64,000 nt of DNA from Emticicia fluvialis (GTDB lineage: Bacteria > Bacteroidota > Bacteroidia > Cytophagales > Spirosomataceae). A program made the translations under genes and the position numbers. Location of the stretch: contig NZ_JANUSD010000006.1 of the NCBI RefSeq assembly GCF_024793945.1, positions 186,001-250,000 on the forward strand, read 5' to 3'. Below are positions 1 to 9,306 of the stretch, piece after piece (the first letter of the stretch is position 1; each line of letters opens with the position of its first letter). The notes beneath the pieces are model-generated. The model made no database searches and was not told the DNA's origin. It saw only the letters and a list, made by a program, of their open reading frames with translations.

Positions 1-2023
1 AATTCACTTTCACATCTGCATTTCCAAAAACTTCTCCATTAGAACAGCTGTTATTAGTCACAGATTTTAATGCATAGGTACGCGTTTCTGTTGGTGAAAC
101 TGCCCACAAAAACTCATTTGATGCGCTTGATATTGTCTCTCCTTCTTTTGTTGTTAAAGTAAACGGAGGTGTGCCTGTAAACTGAATTTTAAGATTTGCT
201 ATCTTGCCATTATCTATTACATAGTTACCTGCCAGACTGGCTGTTACTTTCTCCGAAATTGTGAAGCTTTGCGTTATATATTCTATAGCCGGGCTGGATG
301 AAATAACTTTAACTTTATAATTGCTACCGCCAGGCAAATTTTTATCAACCGGCACTTCCAATACATTGATAGAATTAGGAAACAGACCTATATCCTTAAA
401 ATTAATACCATTTTTATCAGAAAGCTGCACTTTAAAGGTATTCCAGGCATCAAATAATCCGTCTGCTTTCAATCCTAATTTAATGGTAGTGCCAGCACAA
501 ATACTCTGCCCATTCAGGTTTTCAATAATAAAGCTTTTAGCTATTGGTTTTTGGTGAATATTAATATCTACCTGCCCGATAGCAGTACCTTGCCCACAAC
601 TATTATATACACTTGTAACCTTTAGTACCTCAGTCCTTGAAGCAACCATCTCAATAGTTGGAGGGATAATCGTAGTGCTAGAATAACCATTATTATTGCT
701 CAATACATATATTAACTGCCCTCCTGTTGCTTTCAATGGAATTTTAAGAATTTCACCCTGAAATACATTGTAACTTCCGGACAGCTCAATAGAAGGCAAC
801 TTTGTAACATAAAAAAAAGCATTTGATAACGTACTGTGTAGTACAGGGCTGCTTGAAACAATCTGGATCCGATAAAGAGTAGAAGTAAGAGGTGTTTCTG
901 CAGGAATTTTGCAACCAATCATGGTTCCGGTTCCTTTGCCAACTTCAACAGAATAAGTGCCGTTTTCTGCTATCAGAAAAACTTTATATTCATTATCGGT
1001 ATTAAAACTACCGGTGGCACTATAAGTAACACTAAAAGGTTTTTCAACACATATCTGATTATAAGAATTTTGCTTTATCCCGTCAATATAAATATCACCC
1101 GCTATAATTACATTAGAGTTTACCCCTTTACAATCAATACTATATGCCTGTGATCTATCAGAATCCTGTATCATTCTGATAAGCAGCCCGGTTTTCACCA
1201 TTGAGCGCTGGCCTGGTGTAAAGAAGTTTCCACAACCGCGATAATATGACATCAGGTTACCTATCTGAGGAGAATAGCCTTCACCATTGGCATCTAAATT
1301 TGTAGAAGTAAACTGGCAATTCTGAATACTGTAAGTTCCTCTACCGTAAGGGTCTGCGGGTGTATCACAAATTAAGTCTCCGGTATATGCACAATTGCTT
1401 TTTTCACCTCTTGTAACCAATTCCGCGTTCGCTTCATATCCGGAGCCCTGAAAAGTATGCATTAAACCAAAATAATGGCCCATTTCGTGAGGCAGAATTT
1501 TGGTAATCAAATCGGCCAGATTACTATATGCGCAAAAAATACGGTTTGTAGTTTTATTTGATGACGGGAAATAGGCGTAACCACCCAGGCCGGCATCAGC
1601 AAATTTCTTAACCAAATAAACATTGATTGCATTGCTAACATCATATTTCTTACAAAACGCAGGCTCATCGTTGGTATTGAAAGTATAGTATTTATCATCT
1701 CTGATATTATCGATTTCCCCACACTGATAAAACTGTATGTTGGCGCCTATAAAATGTGCATTAAGTGAGTCTATTAATTCCTTGATTTTTACATCAGGAA
1801 CCTCGATTGCACCATTTGACATACTTAATAAGTGTATTTTAAGCGCTACATGAGTCACTGTTTCTACAGCCTGGCGAGCCTTTACAGATTCAACCGAATG
1901 ATACTTCTGAAGAAAAAGCCTCCTTTCTTCCTGTGTAGGCTCTTGTGCGCGGCACCATGTGGCTTGGCCTTCTGCTTTAAAAAAGGAAAATAATAGCAGC
2001 AAAAAACAAAACAGATTTTTCAT
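1..2023 (-). CDS. Secreted M43-family (pappalysin/cytophagalysin-like) zinc metalloprotease, 3' part cut by window edge
   Basis: The reading frame is open from an ATG at 2021-2023 to base 1, giving 674 codons without a stop, so the C-terminus lies outside the window. The N-terminus MKNLFCFLLLLFSFFKAEGQ is a signal peptide. Residues 179-189 read HEMGHYFGLMH, a perfect metzincin HExxHxxGxxH zinc site, and a Met-turn-like GNLMSYY follows about 80 residues later, with several cysteines between, as in M43 enzymes. After about residue 300 come repeated Ig/PKD-like beta-sandwich segments, which often precede a type IX secretion C-terminal domain (not visible here). The family cleaves extracellular proteins. 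The family call is secure; the substrate is unknown. Confidence 0.9.
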   Translation of the reverse strand, partial: MKNLFCFLLLLFSFFKAEGQATWCRAQEPTQEERRLFLQKYHSVESVKARQAVETVTHVALKIHLLSMSNGAIEVPDVKIKELIDSLNAHFIGANIQFYQCGEIDNIRDDKYYTFNTNDEPAFCKKYDVSNAINVYLVKKFADAGLGGYAYFPSSNKTTNRIFCAYSNLADLITKILPHEMGHYFGLMHTFQGSGYEANAELVTRGEKSNCAYTGDLICDTPADPYGRGTYSIQNCQFTSTNLDANGEGYSPQIGNLMSYYRGCGNFFTPGQRSMVKTGLLIRMIQDSDRSQAYSIDCKGVNSNVIIAGDIYIDGIKQNSYNQICVEKPFSVTYSATGSFNTDNEYKVFLIAENGTYSVEVGKGTGTMIGCKIPAETPLTSTLYRIQIVSSSPVLHSTLSNAFFYVTKLPSIELSGSYNVFQGEILKIPLKATGGQLIYVLSNNNGYSSTTIIPPTIEMVASRTEVLKVTSVYNSCGQGTAIGQVDINIHQKPIAKSFIIENLNGQSICAGTTIKLGLKADGLFDAWNTFKVQLSDKNGINFKDIGLFPNSINVLEVPVDKNLPGGSNYKVKVISSSPAIEYITQSFTISEKVTASLAGNYVIDNGKIANLKIQFTGTPPFTLTTKEGETISSASNEFLWAVSPTETRTYALKSVTNNSCSNGEVFGNADVKVN

Positions 2024-2230
2024 TAAAGGGTGGTACTTAAGTTAGATTTACGTTCTTAAAAGATGGCTTATTGAGACCGAAATATGAGCTTTCTGCAGAG
2101 CATTCAGGTATCACAGCATTACGGCTCCAAATTAGCAAAAGTTCAGAAGATACGTATAATCATTATCTTAAATTTTGCATACATTAAGGGTTCAATTATA
2201 ACTTTGAATGCCATGCCTTTTTGGGATATA

Positions 2231-2265
2231 AAAAAAGGTGCATGTTTAAAAAAAACAAGCACCTT
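2231..2265 (-). terminator. Rho-independent terminator of the secreted-protein gene 2285-2935
   Basis: The stem AAGGTGC (2235-2241) pairs with GCACCTT (2259-2265), with extra GTTT/AAAC pairing inside. On the minus strand it is followed directly by a run of T (2231-2236). It lies 20 bp past the stop codon of the minus-strand gene. Confidence 0.8.
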
Positions 2266-2284
2266 CAGTACAGTTAAGTGTCGA

Positions 2285-2935
2285 TTACAAACTATTATAG
2301 TAATCAAATATGCGTATTAAATCGGCGTCTTCTTTTGTACCCAATTTTTCCTTTTTTATGTATATCTCTACCTCTCCTGCCTTGTCGCCAAATAAGGCTA
2401 TAATAGATTTTTTATCTGTTTTTATCTTTGTGAGTTTTGCGAGTTCCCCAATATAGTAGCTGGTGTTATTCAAGATATTTCTCTGCACAGTAGCTGAGCC
2501 GTACGGCTTCTCGTCAATTATAGACTTTTGGTTTTTCTTCCATAAAGTAATTTTTCCGGTCAATAGTTTTTCATAAAAAACACCGTCCGGGCTTCTTTCA
2601 AAATTATAAACGTCGGCTCCCTTTTTTACAGTAAATGCTGCCACAGGCTGGCTAAATGCTTTGCTTTGCCCGTCCGCGCCTCTAAAAATAACCATATTGG
2701 CAACCTGATCGAACATCATGCTTAAATTCTCAAACTTTTTACCTGATGCCATGGTAACAGTGCCGATTTCCCATGTATCCAATAAAAAAGGAGATCCCTT
2801 TATATTAGTATACGGTTGTCCGGTAAGGGGCGTGCCCCCTATCACATCGGCCGAGATAGCAATCTGCGCGTGAGCATTAGTAGCTAGCCAGGCAAAACCA
2901 AAACTTACAATCAATAGCTTTCCAAGTTGTTTCAT
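2285..2935 (-). CDS. Secreted protein of unknown function
   Basis: 216 residues starting MKQLGKLLIVSFGFAWLATNAHAQ, a clear Sec signal peptide ending at AHA-Q. The mature part is a small, probably beta-rich domain with polar, lysine-rich segments and no cysteines. I do not recognise a named family; similar proteins without function are common in Bacteroidota. It is followed by its own terminator. The SusD gene upstream ends in a separate terminator, so this is probably a single-gene unit. Confidence 0.7.
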   Translation of the reverse strand: MKQLGKLLIVSFGFAWLATNAHAQIAISADVIGGTPLTGQPYTNIKGSPFLLDTWEIGTVTMASGKKFENLSMMFDQVANMVIFRGADGQSKAFSQPVAAFTVKKGADVYNFERSPDGVFYEKLLTGKITLWKKNQKSIIDEKPYGSATVQRNILNNTSYYIGELAKLTKIKTDKKSIIALFGDKAGEVEIYIKKEKLGTKEDADLIRIFDYYNSL

Positions 2936-2955
2936 TGTTCTAAAAAATTAAATTT

Positions 2956-2998
2956 ATATAAAAAAATGGGTTGTCTTAGTAGAACCAGACAACCCATT
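2956..2998 (-). terminator. Terminator of the susC-susD operon
   Basis: The perfect 11-bp stem AATGGGTTGTC (2965-2975) / GACAACCCATT (2988-2998) has a 12-nt loop. On the minus strand it is followed by a T-rich stretch (2956-2966). It starts 27 bp after the SusD stop codon. Confidence 0.85.
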
Positions 2999-3025
2999 AC
3001 AAATATAAAAAAAACCTTCAATAAA

Positions 3026-4468
3026 TTAATTACCTATACCAGGGTTTGTCTGGATTTCAGTCAAAGGAATACCAAAGATGTATCTTGGGTCAGATGGCTG
3101 AATTAAAGCACCAGCACCAAAAGAGTTAATTGGTTGACCTCTTCTCAGAATATCTACTGTTCTGAAACCTTCAGCAAACAACTCAATACGTCTTTCAGTC
3201 AGAATTGCAGTAATCAAATCTGCTTTTGAAGGTGAACCAAAATCGTAAGTAGCATCAGAACGACGGTGTACTGCTGTCAACAAAGCCAAGGCACGTGTTT
3301 GACTACCGGCTTCTGCCTCAGCTTCGGCAAGATTTAACAAAACCTCTGCATAGCGAATACTTGGTACAAAATCGATATATGGAGATACACCGCTGAATTT
3401 AGTACTTGACGGGAATGCAGCAACTGAAGTAGTTGGTACCATCAGTTTCGCTTTACGATCATCAGAAGCTCTGAATTGTGCATTAGCATAGATACCCGTT
3501 GGACCCGTATTAATAAAATACTCAACGTTACCTGCATTGAAATAATACCCTAACTGGTTTTGTCCTCCCGGACCGTTTGTTTCAGCCATCGGGAATGAGA
3601 AAATAGACTCAACTGAAGTGTATGGAGCTCTGAAAACAGAAACTACATCTGCTTGCAATTCATGAGCAACTCTGTTGGCTGATTTGAAAGGAGCAACAGC
3701 CGAAACAATTTTGTTGGCTTCTGTAATTACACCTGCGTAGTCTTTCTTTGCTAACAATACACGGGTTTTTAAAGCAATTGCGGTGTTTTTGTGTGCTCTG
3801 GTTGTACGAAGCAAAGGGGTAGTGTAGTTATCTGGCAATTCATTTTCTGCCTCGTTCAGGTCTTTCAACACTTGCTCATAAATTTGTGCAACAGTGCTTC
3901 TAGGCAAATTATTATTGGCAGAAGTAACTTCACCCTTTAATCTTAGTGGAAGACCTGGTGATGCACCGTTATCTAATGCATACGGTTTAGCAAAAAGCTG
4001 CACTAAAGAAAAATAAGTTAGTGCTCTAATAAATTTTGCCTCGCCTCTGTAATTGGCAGCCAAAGTCGTACTCACTGCATTTGGATTGGCTGCTATACCT
4101 TCCAAAAACAAGTTGGCTCGGTTGATAGTCAGGTATCCCTGCACCCAGAAGTTAGCTATGTAAGTATCTGAAGGGTCCTGATTACCCTGATACGTAGAGT
4201 ATCCGGTAACAGAGTTAGTAGTACGGTTTACAAATTCTTCAGCGCGGATATCGTTATAAATCAAATAACGACCACCGAAAAGCGCACCACTCTTTGCTGA
4301 AGCATACAATCCTGTTATCTGCGATTCAACACGGGCAGGAGTACTGAAAACAGTCGCATCAGACAAGCTCAGTTCCGGAACAGCGTTCAGAAAATCTTCT
4401 TTACAAGAAGAAAGACTAAGCGTTAATGCCAATGATAAGAATCCTATTTTTTTATTTAATATTTTCAT
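3026..4468 (-). CDS. RagB/SusD family nutrient-uptake outer-membrane lipoprotein
   Basis: 480 residues. The N-terminus ends in a lipobox (SLSSC, Cys22), so the protein is a surface lipoprotein. The body shows SusD features: an alpha-helical TPR-like core (TINRANLFLEGI, GEAKFIRALTYFSLVQLF, NTAIALKTRVLLAKKDYAGV) and the C-terminal RYAEVLLNLAEAEAEAG and ERRIELFAEGFR motifs, ending in a typical FGIPLTEIQTNPGI. SusD proteins act as the lid of the TonB-dependent SusC channel and capture the ligand. The gene follows susC with a 21-bp gap and is clearly co-transcribed with it. No glycosidase or regulator gene is adjacent, so the nutrient (glycan, peptide or other) cannot be told. Confidence 0.95.
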   Translation of the reverse strand: MKILNKKIGFLSLALTLSLSSCKEDFLNAVPELSLSDATVFSTPARVESQITGLYASAKSGALFGGRYLIYNDIRAEEFVNRTTNSVTGYSTYQGNQDPSDTYIANFWVQGYLTINRANLFLEGIAANPNAVSTTLAANYRGEAKFIRALTYFSLVQLFAKPYALDNGASPGLPLRLKGEVTSANNNLPRSTVAQIYEQVLKDLNEAENELPDNYTTPLLRTTRAHKNTAIALKTRVLLAKKDYAGVITEANKIVSAVAPFKSANRVAHELQADVVSVFRAPYTSVESIFSFPMAETNGPGGQNQLGYYFNAGNVEYFINTGPTGIYANAQFRASDDRKAKLMVPTTSVAAFPSSTKFSGVSPYIDFVPSIRYAEVLLNLAEAEAEAGSQTRALALLTAVHRRSDATYDFGSPSKADLITAILTERRIELFAEGFRTVDILRRGQPINSFGAGALIQPSDPRYIFGIPLTEIQTNPGIGN

Positions 4469-4489
4469 AAAATCAATGTCATTTAGAAA

Positions 4490-7400
4490 TTAGAAACTTA
4501 AGTTAAGACCAAGCGTAAATTGTCTGCCTTGTGGAATTGAGTTACGCTCAATACCCATTGCATTATTAGAATCTCCGTTAGTTGAGATTTCAGGGTCAAC
4601 ACCGGTATACTTGGTTAGTAAGAAGGCGTTATTTACCTGCGCATACACTCTCATAGAAGTAATACCTGTTTTACCAAATGTACTAGGTACACGATAACCC
4701 AAAGTAGCTGTTTGCAAACGTAAGAAGTCTCCTTTCTCAACATTTTCAGAAATCAGGAATGATGAGCCGTTTGAAATGTTGTCTCCGTAGATTGCTTTGG
4801 GAATATTCGTGATATCACCAGGGTTTTTCCAAGAAGTTAATACTTCTACAGAGTTATTCCAAACACGTTGGTCTCTCAAACCGGCTTTGCTACCGTTATA
4901 GATGTAATTCCCACCAGAGAATGTAAAGTTCAATCCTAAATCAAATCCTTTATACTTCATAGTATTATTAAATCCACCATACCAGGTTGGCATTGTTCCT
5001 CCTAATATCACTTGTTGTGACGATGGAGACACAGTTGCTGAACCATCAGAAACTAAAGTCCATGCTGTTGCACCGCCAAGGTGATTGTATTGCACTTCTT
5101 TGCCGTCACGTGTAACGAAAATACGACGACCATTATCAGAGTTAACTCCATGAGTTACTACACCATAAATCTGACCCGCTGAATATCCAACCTTCGTGAT
5201 ATTTGTAGCTTCCAAACCAGAGGTATTAGTCAGGATTGGCGTGTTATCATCAACCATGCTCGTAACCATATTTTTATTGGTAGAGAAGTTAATGTTGGTT
5301 GACCAAGTAAAACCACCTTTATTAATAGGCACTGCATTGATTGAAAACTCCCAACCCTTGTTGTACATTGAACCAACGTTGGCAAGAATTGTATTACCAG
5401 GGATACCTTTTGAAGGTGCCTGCGGAACATCAAGAATCAAATTGTTGATGTCTTTGTTATACCAGTTAGCCTCTAAAGTGATACGGTCATTCAGGAAGCT
5501 AACATCTATACCAATGTTAGTTTGTGCACTTGTTTCCCATTTCAGGTCTTTGTTACCAGCCTGGTTAAATGCCAATGTAGCAGAGGAACCATATAAGCCA
5601 GAACCAAATGTAGAATATGAACCGTAAGCATTGTTTAAGTTACCGTTACCAACTTTACCCCAGCTTCCTTTCAAACGTAATGAAGAAAGCGTGTTACCAA
5701 AACCAAGAGATTTAAAGAATTCTTCTTCAGAAATTGTCCAACCTACAGACACCCCTCCGAAATCACCCCAACGGTTTTGAGCAGCCAAAGCAGAGTTACC
5801 ATCACGGCGGTAGTTACCGCTAACAAAATATTTACCTGCATAGCTATAGCTAACACTACCTAAATAGGCTTCAAAAGCCACTTGCGAAATACCATTACCT
5901 GCAGCAAGGTTCGTAGTGTAGTTACCCTGGAAATCCTGGAAGAAGAAGTCAGCCAAAGTCTGACGTTGTGCGCCCCAACTTGTATTTCTTCTTTTTTGAA
6001 CATCTGAACCAGCCACGATAGTGATATTGTGCTTCTCAGCAAAGGTTTTCATGTACTGCAAGGTATTAATCCAGTTCCAGTTGTCACCACGTACAGTTTG
6101 GTTATATGCATCACCTTGTGCAGCCCAACCGTCACCATTAAAGGGGTTCCAGAAACGGATGTTTTCTGTATTTCTGAAGTCCCAAGAGTAAGTAGTTTTA
6201 TAGGTAAGGCCATCATATAGCTTCACTTCTGCACCCAGATTAGCAATTACGCGGCTAGTTTCAGAGGTGTTTTTATCTAAATCTCTCAATACGGCTGCAT
6301 TAGGGAACTGCGCAGGTAACAAGTTATTTTTACGACCTACTGTATTGTTTTCAAGGTTATAAGAACCATCTGCATTATAAGCAGGCAGGTTTGGCACTTG
6401 AGCCACTGCTATACGACCCAACCCAGATGTAGCAAATGCACCACCAGTGTACGAACCACTGTTAGGTGATTTGTTCATACTATTGGTATAGTTTATGTTT
6501 GCCGATAACTTCAACCAGTTAGTGGCCTGATGATCCATATTTAAACGACCTGAACGACGCTGAAAGTTATTGGCCCTTAGGAAACCATCCTGATCTGAGA
6601 AACCTGCAGAGAAGTAATAAGTAGTTTTTTCTGAGCCACCCTGAACTGTAAGGTTATGGTTTTGAGAAAATCCGGTTCTATAAACTTCTTTATACCAGTC
6701 AGTATCAATTAAGTTGCCATTGGCATCATAATTAGGAAGGAATGAGCGATTCTGAGCATCGCGTTGAGAAGCATTTATGGCATTGGGGTTGTTAGCTAAT
6801 GCATTAGCAATTGCCATGTTTTTATGGTCCATGTACTGCTGTGCATTGAGTACATCTGGTAAACGTACTGCATTGCTTACACCAGCCCAGCTATCAATAC
6901 TTACTTTGGTTTTGCCTGCTTTACCACGTTTGGTGGTAATCAATAATACCCCTGCTGCAGCACGAGAACCATAGATGGCAGCAGAGGCTGCATCTTTTAA
7001 TATATCTATAGACTCAATATCAGCGGGGTTAATGTCTCCCAAAGGGTTGTTTGTACTTGCGTTACCAGATACGTCACCTGTAGCGATAGGTATACCGTCA
7101 ATTACAACCAATGGAAAAGAGCTCAATGAAAGTGAGCTAAGACCACGAACACGGATAACCGGTGGGTTGTTTAGCAAACCGTTTGGCTGAACAATGTTTA
7201 CTCCGGATGCCTGACCAGTTAAACCTTGAGAGAAACTTTGAACAGGACGTTCAGCAATCTGAGTCGCTTTAACTGTAGATGCCGCACCGGTAAACTCAGT
7301 TTTCTTCTGAGTACCATAACCAACAACCACAACCTCATTCAGTTGTTTGTTGTCTGCAACTAACTGAACATCAACGATTGAGCGTGTTCCAACCGCAATC

Positions 7401-7648
7401 TCTTGTGTTAATGTACCAATAAAACTAAAAATTAATGTTGCATTACCTGACACCGTTACTTTGTACACTCCTGATGCATCAGTCTGAGTTCCTTGTTTTG
7501 AACCCTTTACCGAAACACTCACACCAGGCAATGGTGACCCATCTTCTGAGGCCGTTACTTTTCCAGAAACAGTTCTCTCTTGCGCAGACACCTGCCAACC
7601 GGTTAAGATAATCCCCAGCATTAAGAGAAGTAGAAATTGTTTTCTCAT
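4490..7648 (-). CDS. SusC/RagA family TonB-linked outer-membrane transporter
   Basis: 1052 residues. Signal peptide (MRKQFLLLLMLGIILTGWQVSAQ), then a carboxypeptidase-D-like beta-sandwich (about 26-100, SGKVTASEDGSPLPGVSV), the conserved linker LNEVVVVGYGTQKK, a plug domain (VIDGIPI, IESIDILKDAASAAIYGSRAAAGVLLITTKRGK) and a long 22-strand barrel ending in a terminal aromatic residue (LGLNLSF). It imports an unknown ligand together with the SusD partner downstream, powered by TonB-ExbBD. A -7-like element TAAGTTTG lies on the minus strand at 7843-7850, but without a -33 match, so the promoter is uncertain. No ECF sigma or anti-sigma gene lies next to it. Confidence 0.97.
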   Translation of the reverse strand: MRKQFLLLLMLGIILTGWQVSAQERTVSGKVTASEDGSPLPGVSVSVKGSKQGTQTDASGVYKVTVSGNATLIFSFIGTLTQEIAVGTRSIVDVQLVADNKQLNEVVVVGYGTQKKTEFTGAASTVKATQIAERPVQSFSQGLTGQASGVNIVQPNGLLNNPPVIRVRGLSSLSLSSFPLVVIDGIPIATGDVSGNASTNNPLGDINPADIESIDILKDAASAAIYGSRAAAGVLLITTKRGKAGKTKVSIDSWAGVSNAVRLPDVLNAQQYMDHKNMAIANALANNPNAINASQRDAQNRSFLPNYDANGNLIDTDWYKEVYRTGFSQNHNLTVQGGSEKTTYYFSAGFSDQDGFLRANNFQRRSGRLNMDHQATNWLKLSANINYTNSMNKSPNSGSYTGGAFATSGLGRIAVAQVPNLPAYNADGSYNLENNTVGRKNNLLPAQFPNAAVLRDLDKNTSETSRVIANLGAEVKLYDGLTYKTTYSWDFRNTENIRFWNPFNGDGWAAQGDAYNQTVRGDNWNWINTLQYMKTFAEKHNITIVAGSDVQKRRNTSWGAQRQTLADFFFQDFQGNYTTNLAAGNGISQVAFEAYLGSVSYSYAGKYFVSGNYRRDGNSALAAQNRWGDFGGVSVGWTISEEEFFKSLGFGNTLSSLRLKGSWGKVGNGNLNNAYGSYSTFGSGLYGSSATLAFNQAGNKDLKWETSAQTNIGIDVSFLNDRITLEANWYNKDINNLILDVPQAPSKGIPGNTILANVGSMYNKGWEFSINAVPINKGGFTWSTNINFSTNKNMVTSMVDDNTPILTNTSGLEATNITKVGYSAGQIYGVVTHGVNSDNGRRIFVTRDGKEVQYNHLGGATAWTLVSDGSATVSPSSQQVILGGTMPTWYGGFNNTMKYKGFDLGLNFTFSGGNYIYNGSKAGLRDQRVWNNSVEVLTSWKNPGDITNIPKAIYGDNISNGSSFLISENVEKGDFLRLQTATLGYRVPSTFGKTGITSMRVYAQVNNAFLLTKYTGVDPEISTNGDSNNAMGIERNSIPQGRQFTLGLNLSF

Positions 7649-7889
7649 GTGATTGAAGGTTTGTTTAGTTTGTTTAAAAATTCTAAAGACACACTTAAAA
7701 AGTGGATGGTAAAATTATTAAAAAGCGATTAAAAAAAAAATGACATTAAATTTTGATTAAAAAAACCAGCAGCAAATAAACGACTTTGTTGTACTTTTTT
7801 TAGTTATTTAACAGAAAATGCAGTAATAAACGGCAAAATTGGCAAACTTAATATTTTATTAAAATTTAAAATTTCAGGAATTCAGATGG

Positions 7890-8180
7890 TCAGACATCTG
7901 CTACTCTGAATGGCTTTATCTCTATTGATTGCCAGACATTTTGCTGAATGTATGGCTCATTGAGGTACCAGTTCTGAAGAGCTGCTTCATCTTCAAACTG
8001 AACTATCATTACTGAGCCTGTCATTTTCCCTGATTCATCAAGTATAGCCCCACCCAAAATGAAGTGATTATTGGCTTTTAGGTCCCGGGCTCCTGCCAGG
8101 TGTGAGGGGCGGGCCGCCATACGGCGTTCTAAGGCCTGGGAATCCGTTCCATCAATAGCGATGATGACATATTGATTCAT
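7890..8180 (-). CDS. YciI-like protein
   Basis: 96 residues, the usual length for this family. The ferredoxin-like alpha+beta pattern runs MNQYVIIAIDG..., RPSHLAGARDL, ILGGAILDESGKMTGSVMIVQFEDEAALQNWYLNEPYIQQNVWQ. The conserved His (RPSHL) and Asp/Glu positions of YciI/YCII proteins are present. The family is built like dimeric enzymes and heme-independent catalysts, but its reaction is generally unknown. It appears to be transcribed alone. Confidence 0.88.
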   Translation of the reverse strand: MNQYVIIAIDGTDSQALERRMAARPSHLAGARDLKANNHFILGGAILDESGKMTGSVMIVQFEDEAALQNWYLNEPYIQQNVWQSIEIKPFRVADV

Positions 8181-8322
8181 TAAACTACAATTTAGTTTAG
8201 AAAATTCCTTTAAGCGTTGCCAGAAGAACTTGTTAGTAATACTTTTTTCATTTGCCTGGCATTCTGTAAAACTTGCTGGTTTCAGTCATTAAATGTAGGC
8301 CAACAAATTATTACAATTACCG

Positions 8323-8352
8323 GATTCAATAATACGAACGTATTATTGAATC
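8323..8352. repeat. Perfect 14-bp inverted repeat with a 2-nt spacer
   Basis: The arm GATTCAATAATACG (8323-8336) and its exact reverse complement (8339-8352) are separated by AA. No T-run follows on either strand, so it is more likely a dimeric-regulator operator or cruciform than a terminator. Confidence 0.7.
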
Positions 8353-8489
8353 AATTCGCTGTGTTGATTGTACAAAGAATGTCTATAAATTTTAAAATTT
8401 AATTTCAGCCAATGAGCAGTCATGCATAAAACTGGCTGTAAATATAGCCTGCCAAATAATCTTTACTCGTTTTTGCATGTGGTTCTACA

Positions 8490-8504
8490 CAGGTAAATTA
8501 CCTG
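8490..8504. promoter_or_regulatory. Palindrome CAGGTAA-A-TTACCTG, possible operator
   Basis: Seven-base arms match exactly around a single central A. It lies about 170 bp upstream of the fused regulator/kinase frame. No regulator gene in the window can be tied to it. Confidence 0.4.
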
Positions 8505-8674
8505 CGCGCCCATATTTATGGCAGGGTTAAACCGCCTGATAAAAAAAAGCCCAATTTATGATACGTAAAACGAGGCTTGCCCTGATTATTTACGTAATTT
8601 GTTGAACTTATTACGTTAAAAAAGTACCTGTCTGATGAACAAATTTAAAATTTGAGCTTCAACTTTCTTATTAT

Positions 8675-9121
8675 ATGCCGCCATCCACTTTGACTTGTTT
8701 ACTTGTTGATGATGATCAGGATGACCAGGAAATCTTTTATCTGGCACTAGAAGATTCAGGCCTTAATATGAAATGCCTGCTTAGTAACTCTCTTAAATTT
8801 ACCACAACAGACCCCCAGATAAATATTACCTCTCATAAGCTCAGTTTTGCCGAAGTAAACTCGGTTATTGAACTGAATGCTAATAAAAGCTATTTCCTGA
8901 TTGAAATTCACGATAACGGCATTGGCTTTGAGCAACAATATGCCAAGCAGATATTTACTATTTTTCAGAGGCTCAACGACAAACAATCTTATGCAGGCAC
9001 AGGTATTGGTCTGGCACTTTGCAAAAAAATAGTTGAAAACCATAAAGGGCACCTGTCAGCAACCAGTGAGCCGGGCAAGGGAGCAACTTTTCATATTTAC
9101 CTGCCGGCATCAGCAGCTTAA
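8675..9121 (+). pseudogene. Deletion fusion: response-regulator N-terminus joined to histidine-kinase ATPase C-terminus
   Basis: The 148-residue frame starts like an Rcp1/CheY-type receiver: TCLLVDDDQDDQEIFYLALEDSG contains the beta1 strand and the acidic DDD pocket. At about residue 33 (KC/LLSNSLKFT) it switches into the N-box of a histidine-kinase HATPase domain and continues through the G1 box (DNGIGF), F box (IFTIFQRL) and G2 box (GTGIGLALCKKIVENHKG) to a normal kinase end (GATFHIYLPA). The receiver lacks the phosphoacceptor Asp and the rest of its fold; the kinase lacks its sensor, DHp His and the start of the ATPase. The simplest reading is one in-frame deletion across a regulator gene and a kinase gene, leaving a non-functional remnant. 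A selected small ATPase fragment is possible but less likely. Confidence 0.8.
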
Positions 9122-9184
9122 GTTTTTTGAACAAAAGAATCCGAACATAAAAAACAGTGAAAATGGCAACGCTACTATTAATAT

Positions 9185-9281
9185 TTGCCTGAACATACCA
9201 AAGGTGATGAAACACAAGCCGATTAACAGAGTAAAAATCTGCTTATCTAAAACGCTTTTGTGTTTCATCACCCTCAGGCAA
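9185..9281. repeat. Long two-part inverted repeat (hairpin of about 97 nt)
   Basis: The inner arms GGTGATGAAACACAA (9203-9217) and TTGTGTTTCATCACC (9258-9272) match perfectly over 15 bp. The outer arms TTGCCTGA (9185-9192) and TCAGGCAA (9274-9281) also pair. It lies between the two-component remnant and the disordered-protein gene, 25 bp beyond that gene's stop codon. It lacks a T-run. It could be a cruciform, an RNA 3'-end structure or a decayed mobile/REP-like element. Confidence 0.7.
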
Positions 9282-9306
9282 CTTATTTAAAGAATATGGC
9301 TAACTA

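Larger units (their letters stand above)
8181..8674. other. 494-bp intergenic region with two palindromes, no gene
   Basis: No convincing coding frame is seen. The region holds a perfect 14-bp inverted repeat (8323-8352) and a shorter one (8490-8504), each listed separately. It lies between the divergent YciI gene and the fused two-component remnant, so it probably once served as the promoter region of a sensor/regulator operon. Confidence 0.6.

Noticed and set aside
2084..2320. 78-codon plus-strand ORF
   Set aside because: It covers a terminator and overlaps the end of the secreted-protein gene; no signal peptide or family.
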